Shown one piece after another: positions 23,096 to 32,946 of a stretch of DNA of 64,000 bases; the stretch's first letter is position 1; each line of letters begins with the position of its first letter. Below the pieces are notes generated by a model. It did no database searches. It saw only the letters and a list, made by a program, of their open reading frames with translations, and was not told the origin of the DNA. The translations under genes and the position numbers were made by a program. The DNA comes from Dasypus novemcinctus (taxonomy: Eukaryota > Chordata > Mammalia > Cingulata > Dasypodidae): assembly GCF_030445035.2 (NCBI RefSeq), contig NC_080701.1, forward strand, positions 11,002,739 through 11,066,738. Direction: 5' to 3'.

Positions 23096-23559
23096 GAAGG
23101 AGGTCTGGTAGGATGGTGTGGATTCCACACTAGTGCGTGGGCATTAGGGGGGTTCCCTAGTTCCAGGGAAGGCACCACAGCTGATGCTCCATTCTATGTC
23201 TGCTTCGCTACCCTGGCATGAGTGCTACGGGGAGCTAAAATATATATATATATATTTTAAAAACCATGTTCGTGAAAAGACAGAGCTAGCTTATTATTTA
23301 ATAATGAGCCTTTTGGATGCAGATCATTCAAACCACCCCCTCTGCCGTTGCCTGTCATTGTATCCTGCCACAGCCCTCTATTTTCTTAACAGCATTTACT
23401 ACAATCAGCAATTTTGCTTATTCTCTGCCTGTCTCATCTCAGGAGGCTCTCACTCACTGCCACTGTGAACACAACCTCCAACAGGGGTGCTCTAGAGGGC
23501 TCTAGAGCCATCCAGACACTAGAGGCAGGGCAGACAATCCCTTGAAATCAGTACCTTGC
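23096..23559. other. Unique sequence with short (TA)n
   Basis: A short alternating AT tract lies at about 23238-23256. No gene recognised; frames at 23184-23505 overlap and have no family. Confidence 0.4.
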
Positions 23560-24350
23560 TGGTGGGCCTTACCTTGGAATCAATGACAACCTATTTCCTC
23601 AGTGTAACAGAGTTTGACTCATTTATTATTTCTCTGCACAAGAGTCTATTACCCCTTTTATTTGAGCCAATAATTAGCACTATATCCATTACATATATGT
23701 CTCAGAAACTTAAATCTTCAGTCTGTTCATATATTGGTTGAGCCGTGAATCTCAGAAGAGTTGCATCCAACACCTACTCTCCAGTTCATCAGACTCGCCC
23801 AGGACAACTAACAAAATTATGGTAATGGACACCCCCCATCCCCAAAAACCAGGGAATATCTACAACTGCAAGCTAAGCAGTTCCTTCCCTCTGCCCATAA
23901 GATCTAAGCTCCCCTCTCAACCTGGGGCAGAGCCGGCATCACCATCCCCGAATCCTCAAGGTTGAGGAAGGAACAAACATACGGGGGAATGCAACCCTGA
24001 ACAAAGTAAACTTACTAATGTTGTAGTAATGGAAGAATGGGTAACATTGATATAAAGATGGTGGTGACCAGAGGTTCTGAAGGGAGAGGGAAGAAGTAAT
24101 ACATGGAACATGGGGCATTTTTAGGACATTGGAATTAAGTATAAATGACAATGTAAACTATAGACCTTGGTTAGTAGCAAAGCTTCAATATTTATCCATC
24201 AGTTGTAACAAATGTACCACACAATTCTAAGATGCTATTAATAGGGGGAGATGTGGGAGAGGGAGGGGTGGGATATATGGGAATCCCTTATACTTTCTAT
24301 GTAACTTTTCAGTCATTTAAAATCTCTTTAAAGTTTATGAGACATATATT
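23560..24350 (+). mobile_element. Polyadenylated retroposon (window family R, copy 2)
   Basis: It aligns in order with 47600-48150 of the longest copy: GAGCCGTGAATCTCAG/GGGCCGTGAGCCTCAG, 'CTCTCCAGTTCATCAGACTC', 'ACCAGGGAATATC', 'GGACATCACCATCCC'-like, 'GTAAACTTACTAATGTTGTA'. Its 3' end differs ('GTAACAAATGTACCACAC', 'GGATATATGGGAATCCC', 'CTTTAAAGTTTATGAG') and resembles L1M 3' UTR ends. So there is a subfamily difference at the 3' end. Confidence 0.7.
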
Positions 24351-24479
24351 TTCTAAAAGACTAACAAAAACTACAAATATCTTCTCCATATCCAGCGTCC
24401 CCTTTTTCTTTAGTAGCACATTCCCAATTTTTAGTTAGTGCATTGCAGACCAGTTAGAGGACTTTTGCGAGTATCTTTT

Positions 24480-24800
24480 GCAGTTGGTGTGGTCAAGTGA
24501 CTAGGCACTTGTCACAGAGATGTAAGTGACAATACTGTGTAGGACTTCTAGGAAGTCCCCTTAGAAACAACATGTTAAATATTTCTTTTTCTCTTCTTCC
24601 TCTTGCCAGCTGGAACATGGGTGAGATGGGTGGAGCACCAGTTGCCTTCTCAGATCCTGAGTACAAGTGCCATACCCCAGGCATTGCCTTGCCAACAGCC
24701 AGAGGGAGGCTGAGTCCTTGGTGCCTTGGTGAATTTGGAGCATTTGAATTTGCCACACCAACCCCAAATTGCCTCCTTTCAAAATCCCTTTGCAAGAAAA
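24480..24800 (+). mobile_element. Ancient mammalian repeat, family not assigned (copy 1)
   Basis: 'AGTTGGTGTGGTCAAGTGAC', 'GAGATGTAAGTGACAATACT', 'GACTTCTAGGAAGTCCCC' and 'CTTGCCAGCTGGAACATGG' follow the order of a well-known but old mammalian element. A second copy lies at 40480-40700. Frames here are non-coding. Confidence 0.5.
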
Positions 24801-24837
24801 GGCAGATAATTGTTCTATGCAGCCGAACCTAACCTGA

Positions 24838-25040
24838 ACTGATACAAGGCATAATTATAATTAAATCATGCTGCTTTAGTATTCAATTCGTATAAATGGG
24901 GCTTAACCACAGGTAATTAATGTGCAGATAACTAATGATTCCACGATGACTGAATATTTTATAGTCTATTAATCGTTCTGAAGTGCTAAATGAATGGAAC
25001 ATTTTGATTTATAATGCAAAATAAAAAATGGTAAGATGCT
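24838..25040. other. Candidate conserved non-coding element, homeodomain-site rich
   Basis: AT-rich sequence with clustered TAAT cores: ATAATTATAATTAAATC, GGTAATTAATGTGC, 'AACTAATGATTCCACG', 'CTATTAATCGTTC'. It has no repeat hallmark and no coding frame, the look of a vertebrate developmental enhancer. Conservation cannot be seen from one sequence, so this is inference. Confidence 0.3.
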
Positions 25041-25542
25041 TAAAAAATTGTAGTTGATCCAAGAAACCAATCTGGAACAGCGGTAAGTAACCCTAAGCTT
25101 CTCTGGGCACTAAGGAGTACTCCTTAAGAAAAACACATGCTTTTATAAAGCCCCATAATCTGGTTAAAGTAAAAGCATTGCCTTTGGTTTTATGGATTTT
25201 TTTTTTTTACCATTTTTTCTTTTTCTTAACTTTTAAATAGATTTTAGGCACCTTCATTGTGCTAGAGAACTTTCTTTACTGGTAAGAAATTAAAGTCCTT
25301 ATTCTAGAAAGACATGCATGTAATTTTTTGTCTTTCTTTTTGTTGGAAAATGAATAAAGGTAGAGAGAGAAACAGAGATGGACAGCATAGAGAGTTAGGA
25401 CACAGAGCTTAAAGGAAATGGGGGAGTGGATGATCATGATACTGGTCGGTAGGAAAACGGGGGAGACAAGGATGATAGAAGATGCCCAATGGGCATGCTT
25501 TTGACTCCCTGTTCTAAATTCTAACTTCCTAACAATATATTC
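25041..25542. other. AT-rich unique sequence
   Basis: T-run at 25198-25208. No gene or repeat recognised; the 107-codon minus-strand frame at 25276-25599 runs into the SINE tail and is not credible. Confidence 0.4.
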
Positions 25543-25553
25543 AGCGCTAGTTT

Positions 25554-25974
25554 CTTTCTTTTCTTTTTTTAAAGATTTATTTTTTGTTTCTCTCCCCATC
25601 CCCCCACTCCGGTTGTCTGTTCTCTGTGTCTATTTGCTGTGTCTTCTTCATCTGCTTCTGTTGTTGTCAGCGGCACGGGAATCTGTGTGGCTTTTTGTTG
25701 CATCATCTTGCTGTGTCAGCTCTCCGTGTGTACGGTGCCATTCCTGGGCAGGCTGCTCTTTCTTTCGCACTGGGAGGCTCTCTTTGCGGGGCACACTCCT
25801 TGCTCGTGGGGCTCCCCTACGTGGGGGACACCCCTTTGTGGCAGGGCACTCCTTGCGCTCATCAGCACTGCGCATGGGCCAGCTCCACATGGGTCAAGGA
25901 GGCCCAGGGTTTGAACCGTGGACCTCCCATGTGGTAGACGGACGCCCTAACCACTTGGCCAAGTCTGCTTCCCT
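25554..25974 (-). mobile_element. DAS SINE, full length
   Basis: Poly(T) at left, head at right (GGTTTGAACCGTGGACCTCC ... GGCCAAGTCTGCTTCCC). An 11-bp imperfect target duplication AGCGCTAGTTT (25543-25553) / AGAGCTACTTT (25975-25985), 9 of 11 matching. The 217-codon plus-strand frame at 25613-26266 is a SINE body read-through. Confidence 0.9.
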
Positions 25975-25985
25975 AGAGCTACTTT

Positions 25986-26309
25986 TCAGCTCACTAATCT
26001 TCTGCTCCACCCAGTCTGCTGCCGAAGACATCCACCCAGAGGGGCATCTGTATGCATGCGGAAGTCTGTTCATCCCCTTCACTGACCTAAGCTATAGTTA
26101 TAGTTTCTTGTTTTCTGCAAAAACTCCAAGTGTTTCATCTATTATTCATTGTCCGAGCCTGAGAATGCTAAGACCTGAAGCCTGTGCGGTCATTTTCTAC
26201 GGTCCATCATTTCTGCAGGTTCTCTCTCGTGTTGCCTTGCCTTCTTGGGAGCCTGATTATCTTTAACTGCATGCTTGCCACTGCCTTTTTTTTTTGGGAG
26301 AATTAATGT
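25986..26309. other. Unique spacer
   Basis: No gene or repeat recognised. Confidence 0.4.
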
Positions 26310-26700
26310 TTTTTTTTAAACATTTTTTTAATTAAAGTTAATAGATCACAAAGAACGTTACATTAAAAAACATAAAAAAATAAACGTAAGAGGTTCCCGT
26401 ATACCCACTCCCCACCCCCCTACCCCATCATTTTTGTACATTGTATGTTTTTGAAGACATATACATCACACCAAAAAAATGTTACATTAAAAAATATAAG
26501 AGGTTCCCGTATAACAGCCCCCCCCACTCCTCCCACACCAACAACCTCCCCCATCATTGCGGCACACTCATCGCACTCGGTGAATATGTTTTGGGGCACT
26601 GCTGCACCACACAGATAACAGCCTACCCTGTAGTTCACACGCTCCCCCAGTCCATTCAGGGGATTATGGCAGAATATGTAAAGTCCAGCATCTGCCTTTT
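26310..26700 (-). mobile_element. Polyadenylated retroposon 3' end (window family R, copy 3)
   Basis: On the minus strand: 'GGTGCAGCAGTGCCCCAAAA', 'GAGTGTGCCGCAATGATGG', GGGGGGGCTGTTATACGGG, then two rounds of 'AGGAACCTC...TTTTTTAATGTAAC' ending in TTTGTGATCTATTAACTTT. It matches 48280-48560 closely, including the duplicated 3' block. Confidence 0.8.
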
Positions 26701-27306
26701 AAAATTCCTTTGTGAGGGCTTCCTGAGCCTGGGACGAATATGCCTCTTCTCGAGAGGCTTTGCATTTGTTGGTGGCAGGAGCTTAGAGACTCCACTACTT
26801 GGGAACCACCTCAAACCAAACTTAAGGCTTGGGCTCCTCTAATCCCCTCGGGTGATAGGATCTAGAATGCAGATACTGGGGCGGACCAGTCTGTGGCCAG
26901 TGTCTTCACGGGGATTTCCCCCTTCCCTTTACTCCGTCCCTTGGGCTCAGCTCGCAGGTAGCGTAGTCTAGCCTCTCGGGTTGTGAGGCAGAGGGCATGT
27001 TTAGCTCTGTTTCATGCCTATGCTCTGGGGTTAAGGACTATAGTGACAGGCTTCTGGAATGGTCCCCCAGGGCTGGACTTCCACTTTTCTCCCCCTCTCC
27101 CCCCAGGGCTAGCAACCTCGGCCAACTGGACATTGGGCTGCCAGTCTGCAGGCAACGTTGATGTCCTCCTGCTCCATATGTTATCCTGAGAACAAGGGTT
27201 CATCCAAAAGCTGATCACGCAGTCCCTACTTGCCAATTGTTTCAACTCGCCAATTTTTTTTTTTAAGGTGATACAAAGAAGCTAGCCCTCCATTTCTGAT
27301 AACAAG
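26701..27306. other. Unique sequence
   Basis: No gene recognised; overlapping frames at 26983-27245 lie on opposite strands without family resemblance. Confidence 0.4.
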
Positions 27307-27314
27307 AAGTCTTT

Positions 27315-27683
27315 GGGGTAGCGGACTTGGCTCAACAGATAGAGCATCCGCCTACCACATGGAGGTCCAGGGTTCAAACCCCAGGCCTCCTGACCTGTGT
27401 GGAGCTGGCCCACATGCAGTGCTGATGCACGAAAGGAGTGCCCTGCCACGCGGGGTGTCCCACGTGCAAGGAGTGCTCCCCGCAAGGAGTCCTGCACAGC
27501 GCGAAAGAAAGTGCAGCCTGCCCAGGAGTGGCGCCACACACACACAGAGCTGACACAACAAGATGATGCAACAAAAAGAGACACAGATTCCCGGTGCTGC
27601 TGACAAGAATAGAAAGCGGACACAGAAGAACACACAGCGAATGGACACAGAGATAAATAAAAATAAATCTTGAAAAAAAAAAA
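27315..27683 (+). mobile_element. DAS SINE
   Basis: GGGGTAGCGGACTTGGCTC head, GGTTCAAACCCCAGGCCTCC, shortened body, tail GATAAATAAAAATAAATC. Short target duplication AAGTCTT at 27307-27313 and just after the poly(A) near 27684-27690. Confidence 0.9.
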
Positions 27684-27690
27684 AAGTCTT

Positions 27691-29804
27691 CAGTTAGGAA
27701 TTCTTAACTTTGTAATTAACAGAAATAGAATAGCGCAGAGTGTTTTGCTTCGGGAATCTAAAATTTTTAGAACCAAAGTGACAAAGTAAAGGTCAGTGGC
27801 TGCTTGATTTTACTAAAGGATAAAATATTTATTATTAACGCCATCAACAACATAAGTCCTTTCGATGTGCCTCATTATCTGTAATACCGTATGAAATTAC
27901 AGCTATCGCCGCCTCCCTGTCCTGGGGGACTGATACCCTATTGGCAAAAGCGTGTTGAATAGTCGGGGACACAGATGGTCACGTCTACTATCTAATCAGA
28001 TAACCTTAGGTGTCCACTTTCTTTGCTCTGAAACAAGAAGGCTGAACTTGATCTCTGAAAGTCATTTTGGTTCAAAAAGTGATCTGGCTTCTTTCAGAGT
28101 TTATAATCTGGGCTAATACTATTTTGGCTCTTTACCATGCCAGAGCAGTGAAGAGGGCGGGAAGGGCAGGTTTGTCCAGCCACTGCTCTTTTTCCCTCTC
28201 CTCGGTCCAAAACAAAATTCCCAAAAGAGGTTGAGACAGCATTTAAGAATTATCAACATCATAACGCAGAAAATTATTTGAGATTTTTAAAATCAGGGAG
28301 AAAAAAGGTGAGCACATACAAACGTACACTGTAACGTCTCAAACGGATCCCTGAGTCTATGCAGAAGTTTCTGGTGGCCCAAACAAGAAAACTTGGTTAG
28401 GTGCTGAACTTACATTGCTTGTAAAATAATGGCAAACCAAAGGAAAGCTTTTCCTAGAACCTCATTCTGAGAAAATGTTCTTCCACGGGTCTTTACAAAG
28501 GAAAGCCCGAGTGGTGTCAGAGAGCGTTGAGTCTCCCTCCAGCTGCTCTGGTCTTGGGGTGTCCCACGTGCCACTCCTCTGTACCCCACCATCCCTGCCT
28601 GCCTGTGTGTCAGCCACGTGCTGACAGATTGTCTGGACTGCCCAGGGGAACCGATCAATAATAGTCACGAGATGAACCAGGTTTTTGTTGTTGTTTTGAA
28701 GAGAAAAATGCTCTCAGCACTTCCTTCAAGCCGAAGCTCTCTGGAAGAATGTTTCATTTTAAGATGGTGACCAGGTCACCTGGCAGGCTCTAAGCACGGT
28801 TTTGGCACAAGGACCCAGCAATCTCCACCCTCCACCCAGGTTTCTAGTCCAAAAAAACTGTCATGTGTGCTTCTTTGTTGGTTATAGCTAAAGTAAGCAG
28901 TTAGGAAGAGGGCTCTGAGCCCAGCCTGGGGAGGAAGTTGCACAGTGGAGGGCTGGCCCCCTGTGGTCCTGTCCCAGTCCTTGGCCCGCTTTCGAGCCTC
29001 TGGAGTGAAAGGGGCTGGTCTATGGGCACATTGGGCAGCTTCAGGGCGCAGGGGACGTACAGGGGCACCGAACGCTGGGGAGAGGTGTGCTTTCGCCGTG
29101 TATCCATGGACACAGCCTGGCCGTGGAGCGGGGATGATGGAGGGACCCGGGCATTCTGGATGTGAGAGGAGCTGCAGCTCGGATGCTTAGCAGGAGAACA
29201 GCCCTTTTCTGCGGGAAGCAGTGCTCCCAGGGGCCAGGGACACCTGCTCCCTGCCTCAAAGGCTTCTGGGCAGAGGGTGAACATGATGCTTTCATCCCTG
29301 AATATGTGGGAGACAGTTCTGGGGTGGCCCAGAAACAACTGGAGCTTTCAACGTGGAGCCTGAGATCTCACAGCTATCGAGTGGTCCGAGGTCAGACGCC
29401 AACATGAATTTACCTGCACCCGTAGACTTCTCACACCTGCAGAGGCTCAGGGTCATGAACTCTCATTTTTTTCCCCACCTGGCGAGGATCTTAGTTTGCA
29501 GCTGAGGTAGTGAAACCCAGGAAATGGGTGTCGTGGGCCTCCGGTCTTGCCCATCCCCTGACAAGTGGCAATGGGCTCTGAGGCTGCCGAGGGTAAATGG
29601 GGACCCCTTTCCCTACACCTCACGGGAATATGGTCCCAGCACCTCCTGGGGGGGTCACCCCACCCAGTCAGGAAGACACTGAAATGAACCTGTCCCTGCA
29701 TAGACGGCTGAGAGGCCAATGGCAAGAAACAAGCTTGCTCTGTGTTGGAATTCTTCCGTCCTTGCATAAAAGTAAATCCTAATCCAGAGGGAACCCAACT
29801 GACT
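27691..29804. other. Unique sequence, GC-richer from 28900
   Basis: No gene assigned. 28900-29450 is GC-richer and has frames of 75-145 codons on both strands (the longest is 28901-29338 minus), but their compositions look random and no domain is recognised. No repeat family recognised. Confidence 0.4.
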
Positions 29805-30130
29805 TCTTCCTAGTCTATTACTAAGGACACGGAATTCGTGAATACATTACTGCCATATTTGGCCCATCTGAATGATGAGCGAAGACTGGGAGGATATGAT
29901 TTATGGGCGCAGGGTGACGCAGCTGGAGGGCTATTTGGCTGTAATTACTTAGGCTTTTATTACTCTCCTGGTAAATGGAAAGTATGGAACTGTGAAAGCT
30001 CCAGTTGTTCCCAATTACTTGAGATGTTTTCTGTTAATATCTAACCCCTTTCTGCATGTTTATTAGCCAAATCTGAAAGGTTAATTACCAGATTAAAAGA
30101 GAAAAATTTAAAGTGAAAAAATGAGCCTTT
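29805..30130. other. Candidate conserved non-coding element
   Basis: Unique, repeat-free sequence with enhancer-like features: GGCTGTAATTACTTAGGC, 'GGTTAATTACCAGATTAAAAG', 'CCTAACCCC'-free AT-rich flanks and a GC-balanced core ('GGCGCAGGGTGACGCAGCTGG', with an E-box CAGCTG). The 68-codon plus-strand frame (29838-30044) has no family. Conservation is not testable here. Confidence 0.35.
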
Positions 30131-30234
30131 AAAATTCCTTAATAAAACAAGTGATTAAATATGCCGATCAGACATGCTACCTGAATTTGATTAGGATGGG
30201 ATGTGCCACACCTCTGGTGTTCAAAAGAAGGTTA

Positions 30235-30661
30235 GGGAAGCAGATGTGGCTCAATTGATAGAGCATCCTCCTACCACATGGGAGGTCCACGGTTCAAACC
30301 CACGGCCTCCTGACCCGTGTGATGAGCTGGCCCACGCTCAGTGCTGATGTGCACGAGGAGTGCCCTGCCACGCACAGGTGTCCCCCAAGTAGAGGAGCCC
30401 CACACACAAGGAGTGTGCCCTGTAAGGAGAGCCGCCTAGTGTGAAAGAAAGTGCAGCCTGCCCAGGAGTAGCACAGCACCCACAGAGAGCCGACACAGCA
30501 AGATGACGCAACAAAAAAAGAGACACAGATTCCCAGTGCCACTGACAAGGATATAAGCAGACACAGAAGAACACACAGCGAATGGACACAAAGAGCAGAC
30601 AAATGGGGGAGGGGGGAGTGGAGAGAAAGAAATAAAAATAAGTAAATAAATCTTAAAAAAA
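30235..30661 (+). mobile_element. DAS SINE, full length
   Basis: GGGAAGCAGATGTGGCTC head, GGTTCAAACCC, full body, tail AAATAAAAATAAGTAAATAAATC. Imperfect target duplication AAAGAAGGTTA (30224-30234) / AAAAGAGGTTA (30662-30672). Confidence 0.92.
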
Positions 30662-30710
30662 AAAAGAGGTTAAATAACAAAATTAATAAATAGCCATATG
30701 AGGAAATATA

Positions 30711-30801
30711 ATTTTTAGGAGTTGCAGTTTATTTTTATAACTAGATATGTAACGTCTACTTGACAGACATAAATATCAAATGAAAAACCACAGAATTTTA
30801 A
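30711..30801 (+). repeat. Inverted repeat arm 1
   Basis: The stretch from AATTTTTAGG to CACAGAATTTT matches the reverse complement of 31914-31986 and its flank. The core (ATAACTAGATATGTAA ... ATCAAATGAAAAACCACAG) has about 6 mismatches in 72 bp. Confidence 0.75.
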
Positions 30802-31439
30802 CCAATTTTCTCTCTTGACAAAAAAAGATAAGAAGTCAAATTAAAAATTGGAATATTTTCTACCTACTAACTTATGCCCTTCCAATGGGCGCGCAAAAAT
30901 TAAACATTGTCTGGTGCCACACATGCATTTGGTTTTAACAGCCTGTTGCCCTGTTTAATTAAGAAGAGGAGTTTAATCTTGTTTTTAGGACCCTGTGGGC
31001 ATGCAGGAGTGCTAGACTTCTTGAATCTGAAGATATTTGAAAATAAGAAGTAGCAACAAATCTTCGGGTTGCTCACACTTGTTAGATTGAATTGCTGTGG
31101 TACTCTGAGCCAATATCTTATTCGAGGAAAAGATATTTCAATTGTAGTTTATCATGACCAGAGCAACAGTTTGTGAGAGGGAGTGACTCGGGGAACAGGC
31201 CTTCTATAGGAAAACCGTGAGCATGTGCTTAGCTTTTAAATCTCTACCGCAGATGTTATTTCCCCTAGTTTGGGGAGTTGTATTATTTTGTAATCCCATT
31301 TCTCCCCAAATTGCAGGTATCCTTGCCAGGACAGAATTTGAGGTAAGTACCTAGGCTTTTTTCAAAAAGGCAAAATATGGGCTTTATTCTACTAGTACAT
31401 ATAAACATTAAAGGGTACCCAAAACAACAGTTTATTCAG
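30802..31439. other. Unique AT-rich sequence
   Basis: No gene or repeat recognised. Confidence 0.4.
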
Positions 31440-31904
31440 CTAGAAAGATGTGAGAAACTTTTTTCAAAACAAATCGATTTTATTGAAACGTGTTAATAAA
31501 GCATACAATTCATCCCAAGTGTACAATCAATGGTATTTGGTATATTCACATAATTGTGCATTCATCACCTCAATCATCGTTAGAGCACTTTCATTATTTC
31601 AATAATAATAATCATGATAATAATGAACAAACTAACAAGAAAATTCTTCACCTTTCCATCTCTCTATACTTCCCCTGCTGTACATAGCTTCTATTTCTGT
31701 TCTTGCACAATCATTTATTTATTAAGCAGTTTTACTGAGATATATTTATATGCCATACAACCTTTCCAAAGTATATTATCAATGGTTTTTAGTATAATCA
31801 CAATGTTGTGCATTCATCACCACAAAAAATTTTAAAACAATTTCTTTACTCCAAAAAGACAAACTCCACACCATTTAGCAGTCCTTCCTCAGCCCTACAT
31901 TTCT

Positions 31905-32040
31905 ACATAGGTAGAAAAATTCTGTGGTTTTTCATTTGATTTTCATATCTGTCAAGGAGACTTTACATATCTAGTTATAAGAAGCAAATTGGTAATTGCT
32001 TTTTCTAAAAATTTTACATCTTTATAAATTGATTTCTATT
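31905..32040 (-). repeat. Inverted repeat arm 2, inserted in the L1 3' UTR
   Basis: The L1 3' UTR order is broken between 'CCCTACATTTCTACAT' and 'TTTTATATAAATGGAATCAT'. The inserted ~135 bp contains a 72-bp core that is the reverse complement of 30727-30801. Best explained as a locally templated insertion. Confidence 0.6.
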
Positions 32041-32660
32041 TACATTTTATATAAATGGAATCATACGATATGTAGTACTTTGTGTCTGGTTTCTTTCACA
32101 TAGCATGATGTGGTTTTTTGTTTGTTTGAAATGAACACCTTGTAGTATTAACATACGTTTGTTCAATTTCAAAGAAAAATTATCTTATATATGCTGTTTT
32201 TCCCATGTTCTTATTTCACATGGGTTTTACTGTGCTCTACAGTTCCAGGTTACATTTTTTAGCTTTCCTTTTAGTAATACACATGACCTTGGACTTTCCC
32301 TTTAAATCCCTTCCATACCCACATAATAGGACTGCTAGTTATAGACATTATGTTGGGCTTTCCCCTTTTCTGTTCATTTCGATAGATCTACACATCCTTT
32401 CCACCAATTCTGCACAAGTTAACCCTCAGCTTTCCATTCTCCAACCTCATTCTTTTTTCTGAGGACCCACATTCAAGTTAGTAACGCCACAAAGTTACAC
32501 TACATTTAGTTCATTATTTCACATGTAGTTCAGAGTAGCACAGTCATACAGTATTGTCCTTTTGTGCCTGGCTGGCTTCACTCAACATACTGTCCTCCAG
32601 GTTCATCCATGTTGTCATATGCTTCTCAACTTCATTTCTTCTTCAGCTGCATAGTACCAA

Positions 32661-32946
32661 ATACCGTATTAGTCAGCCAAATGGGTGCTGATGCAAAATA
32701 TCAGAAATTGGTTGGTTTTTATAAAGGGTATTTATTTGGGGTGGGAGCTTACAGATACCAAGTCATAAGCTTAAGTTACTTCCCTCACCAAAGTCTATTT
32801 TCACGTGTTGGAGCAAGATGGCTGCCAATGTCTGCGAAGGTTCAGGCTTCCTGGGTTCCTCCCTTCCAGGGTCTTGTGCCTCTGGGTTCAAATTTCCTTT
32901 CTTCCTGGGACTGGCTTCTCTTTCCTCTGTCTGCTTACTTCCCAGG
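32661..32946 (-). mobile_element. LTR fragment, same family as 7465-7930
   Basis: Reads GTATTAGTCAGCCAAATGGG, 'TTGGTTGGTTTTTATAAAGG' and 'GTTGGAGCAAGATGGCTGCC', the reverse complement of the LTR at 7465-7930, but its far end is missing. The L1 3' UTR resumes at 32950. It replaces the expected L1 stretch around 'attccattgtatg'. No viral protein is encoded. Confidence 0.8.

Noticed and set aside
25613-26266. 217-codon plus-strand frame
   Set aside because: Its first two thirds are a reverse-oriented DAS SINE body; similar frames appear in every other full-length SINE copy here.
28901-29338. 145-codon minus-strand frame in GC-rich unique sequence
   Set aside because: Opposed frames of similar length, no recognised domain and no splice support. 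A search could change this.
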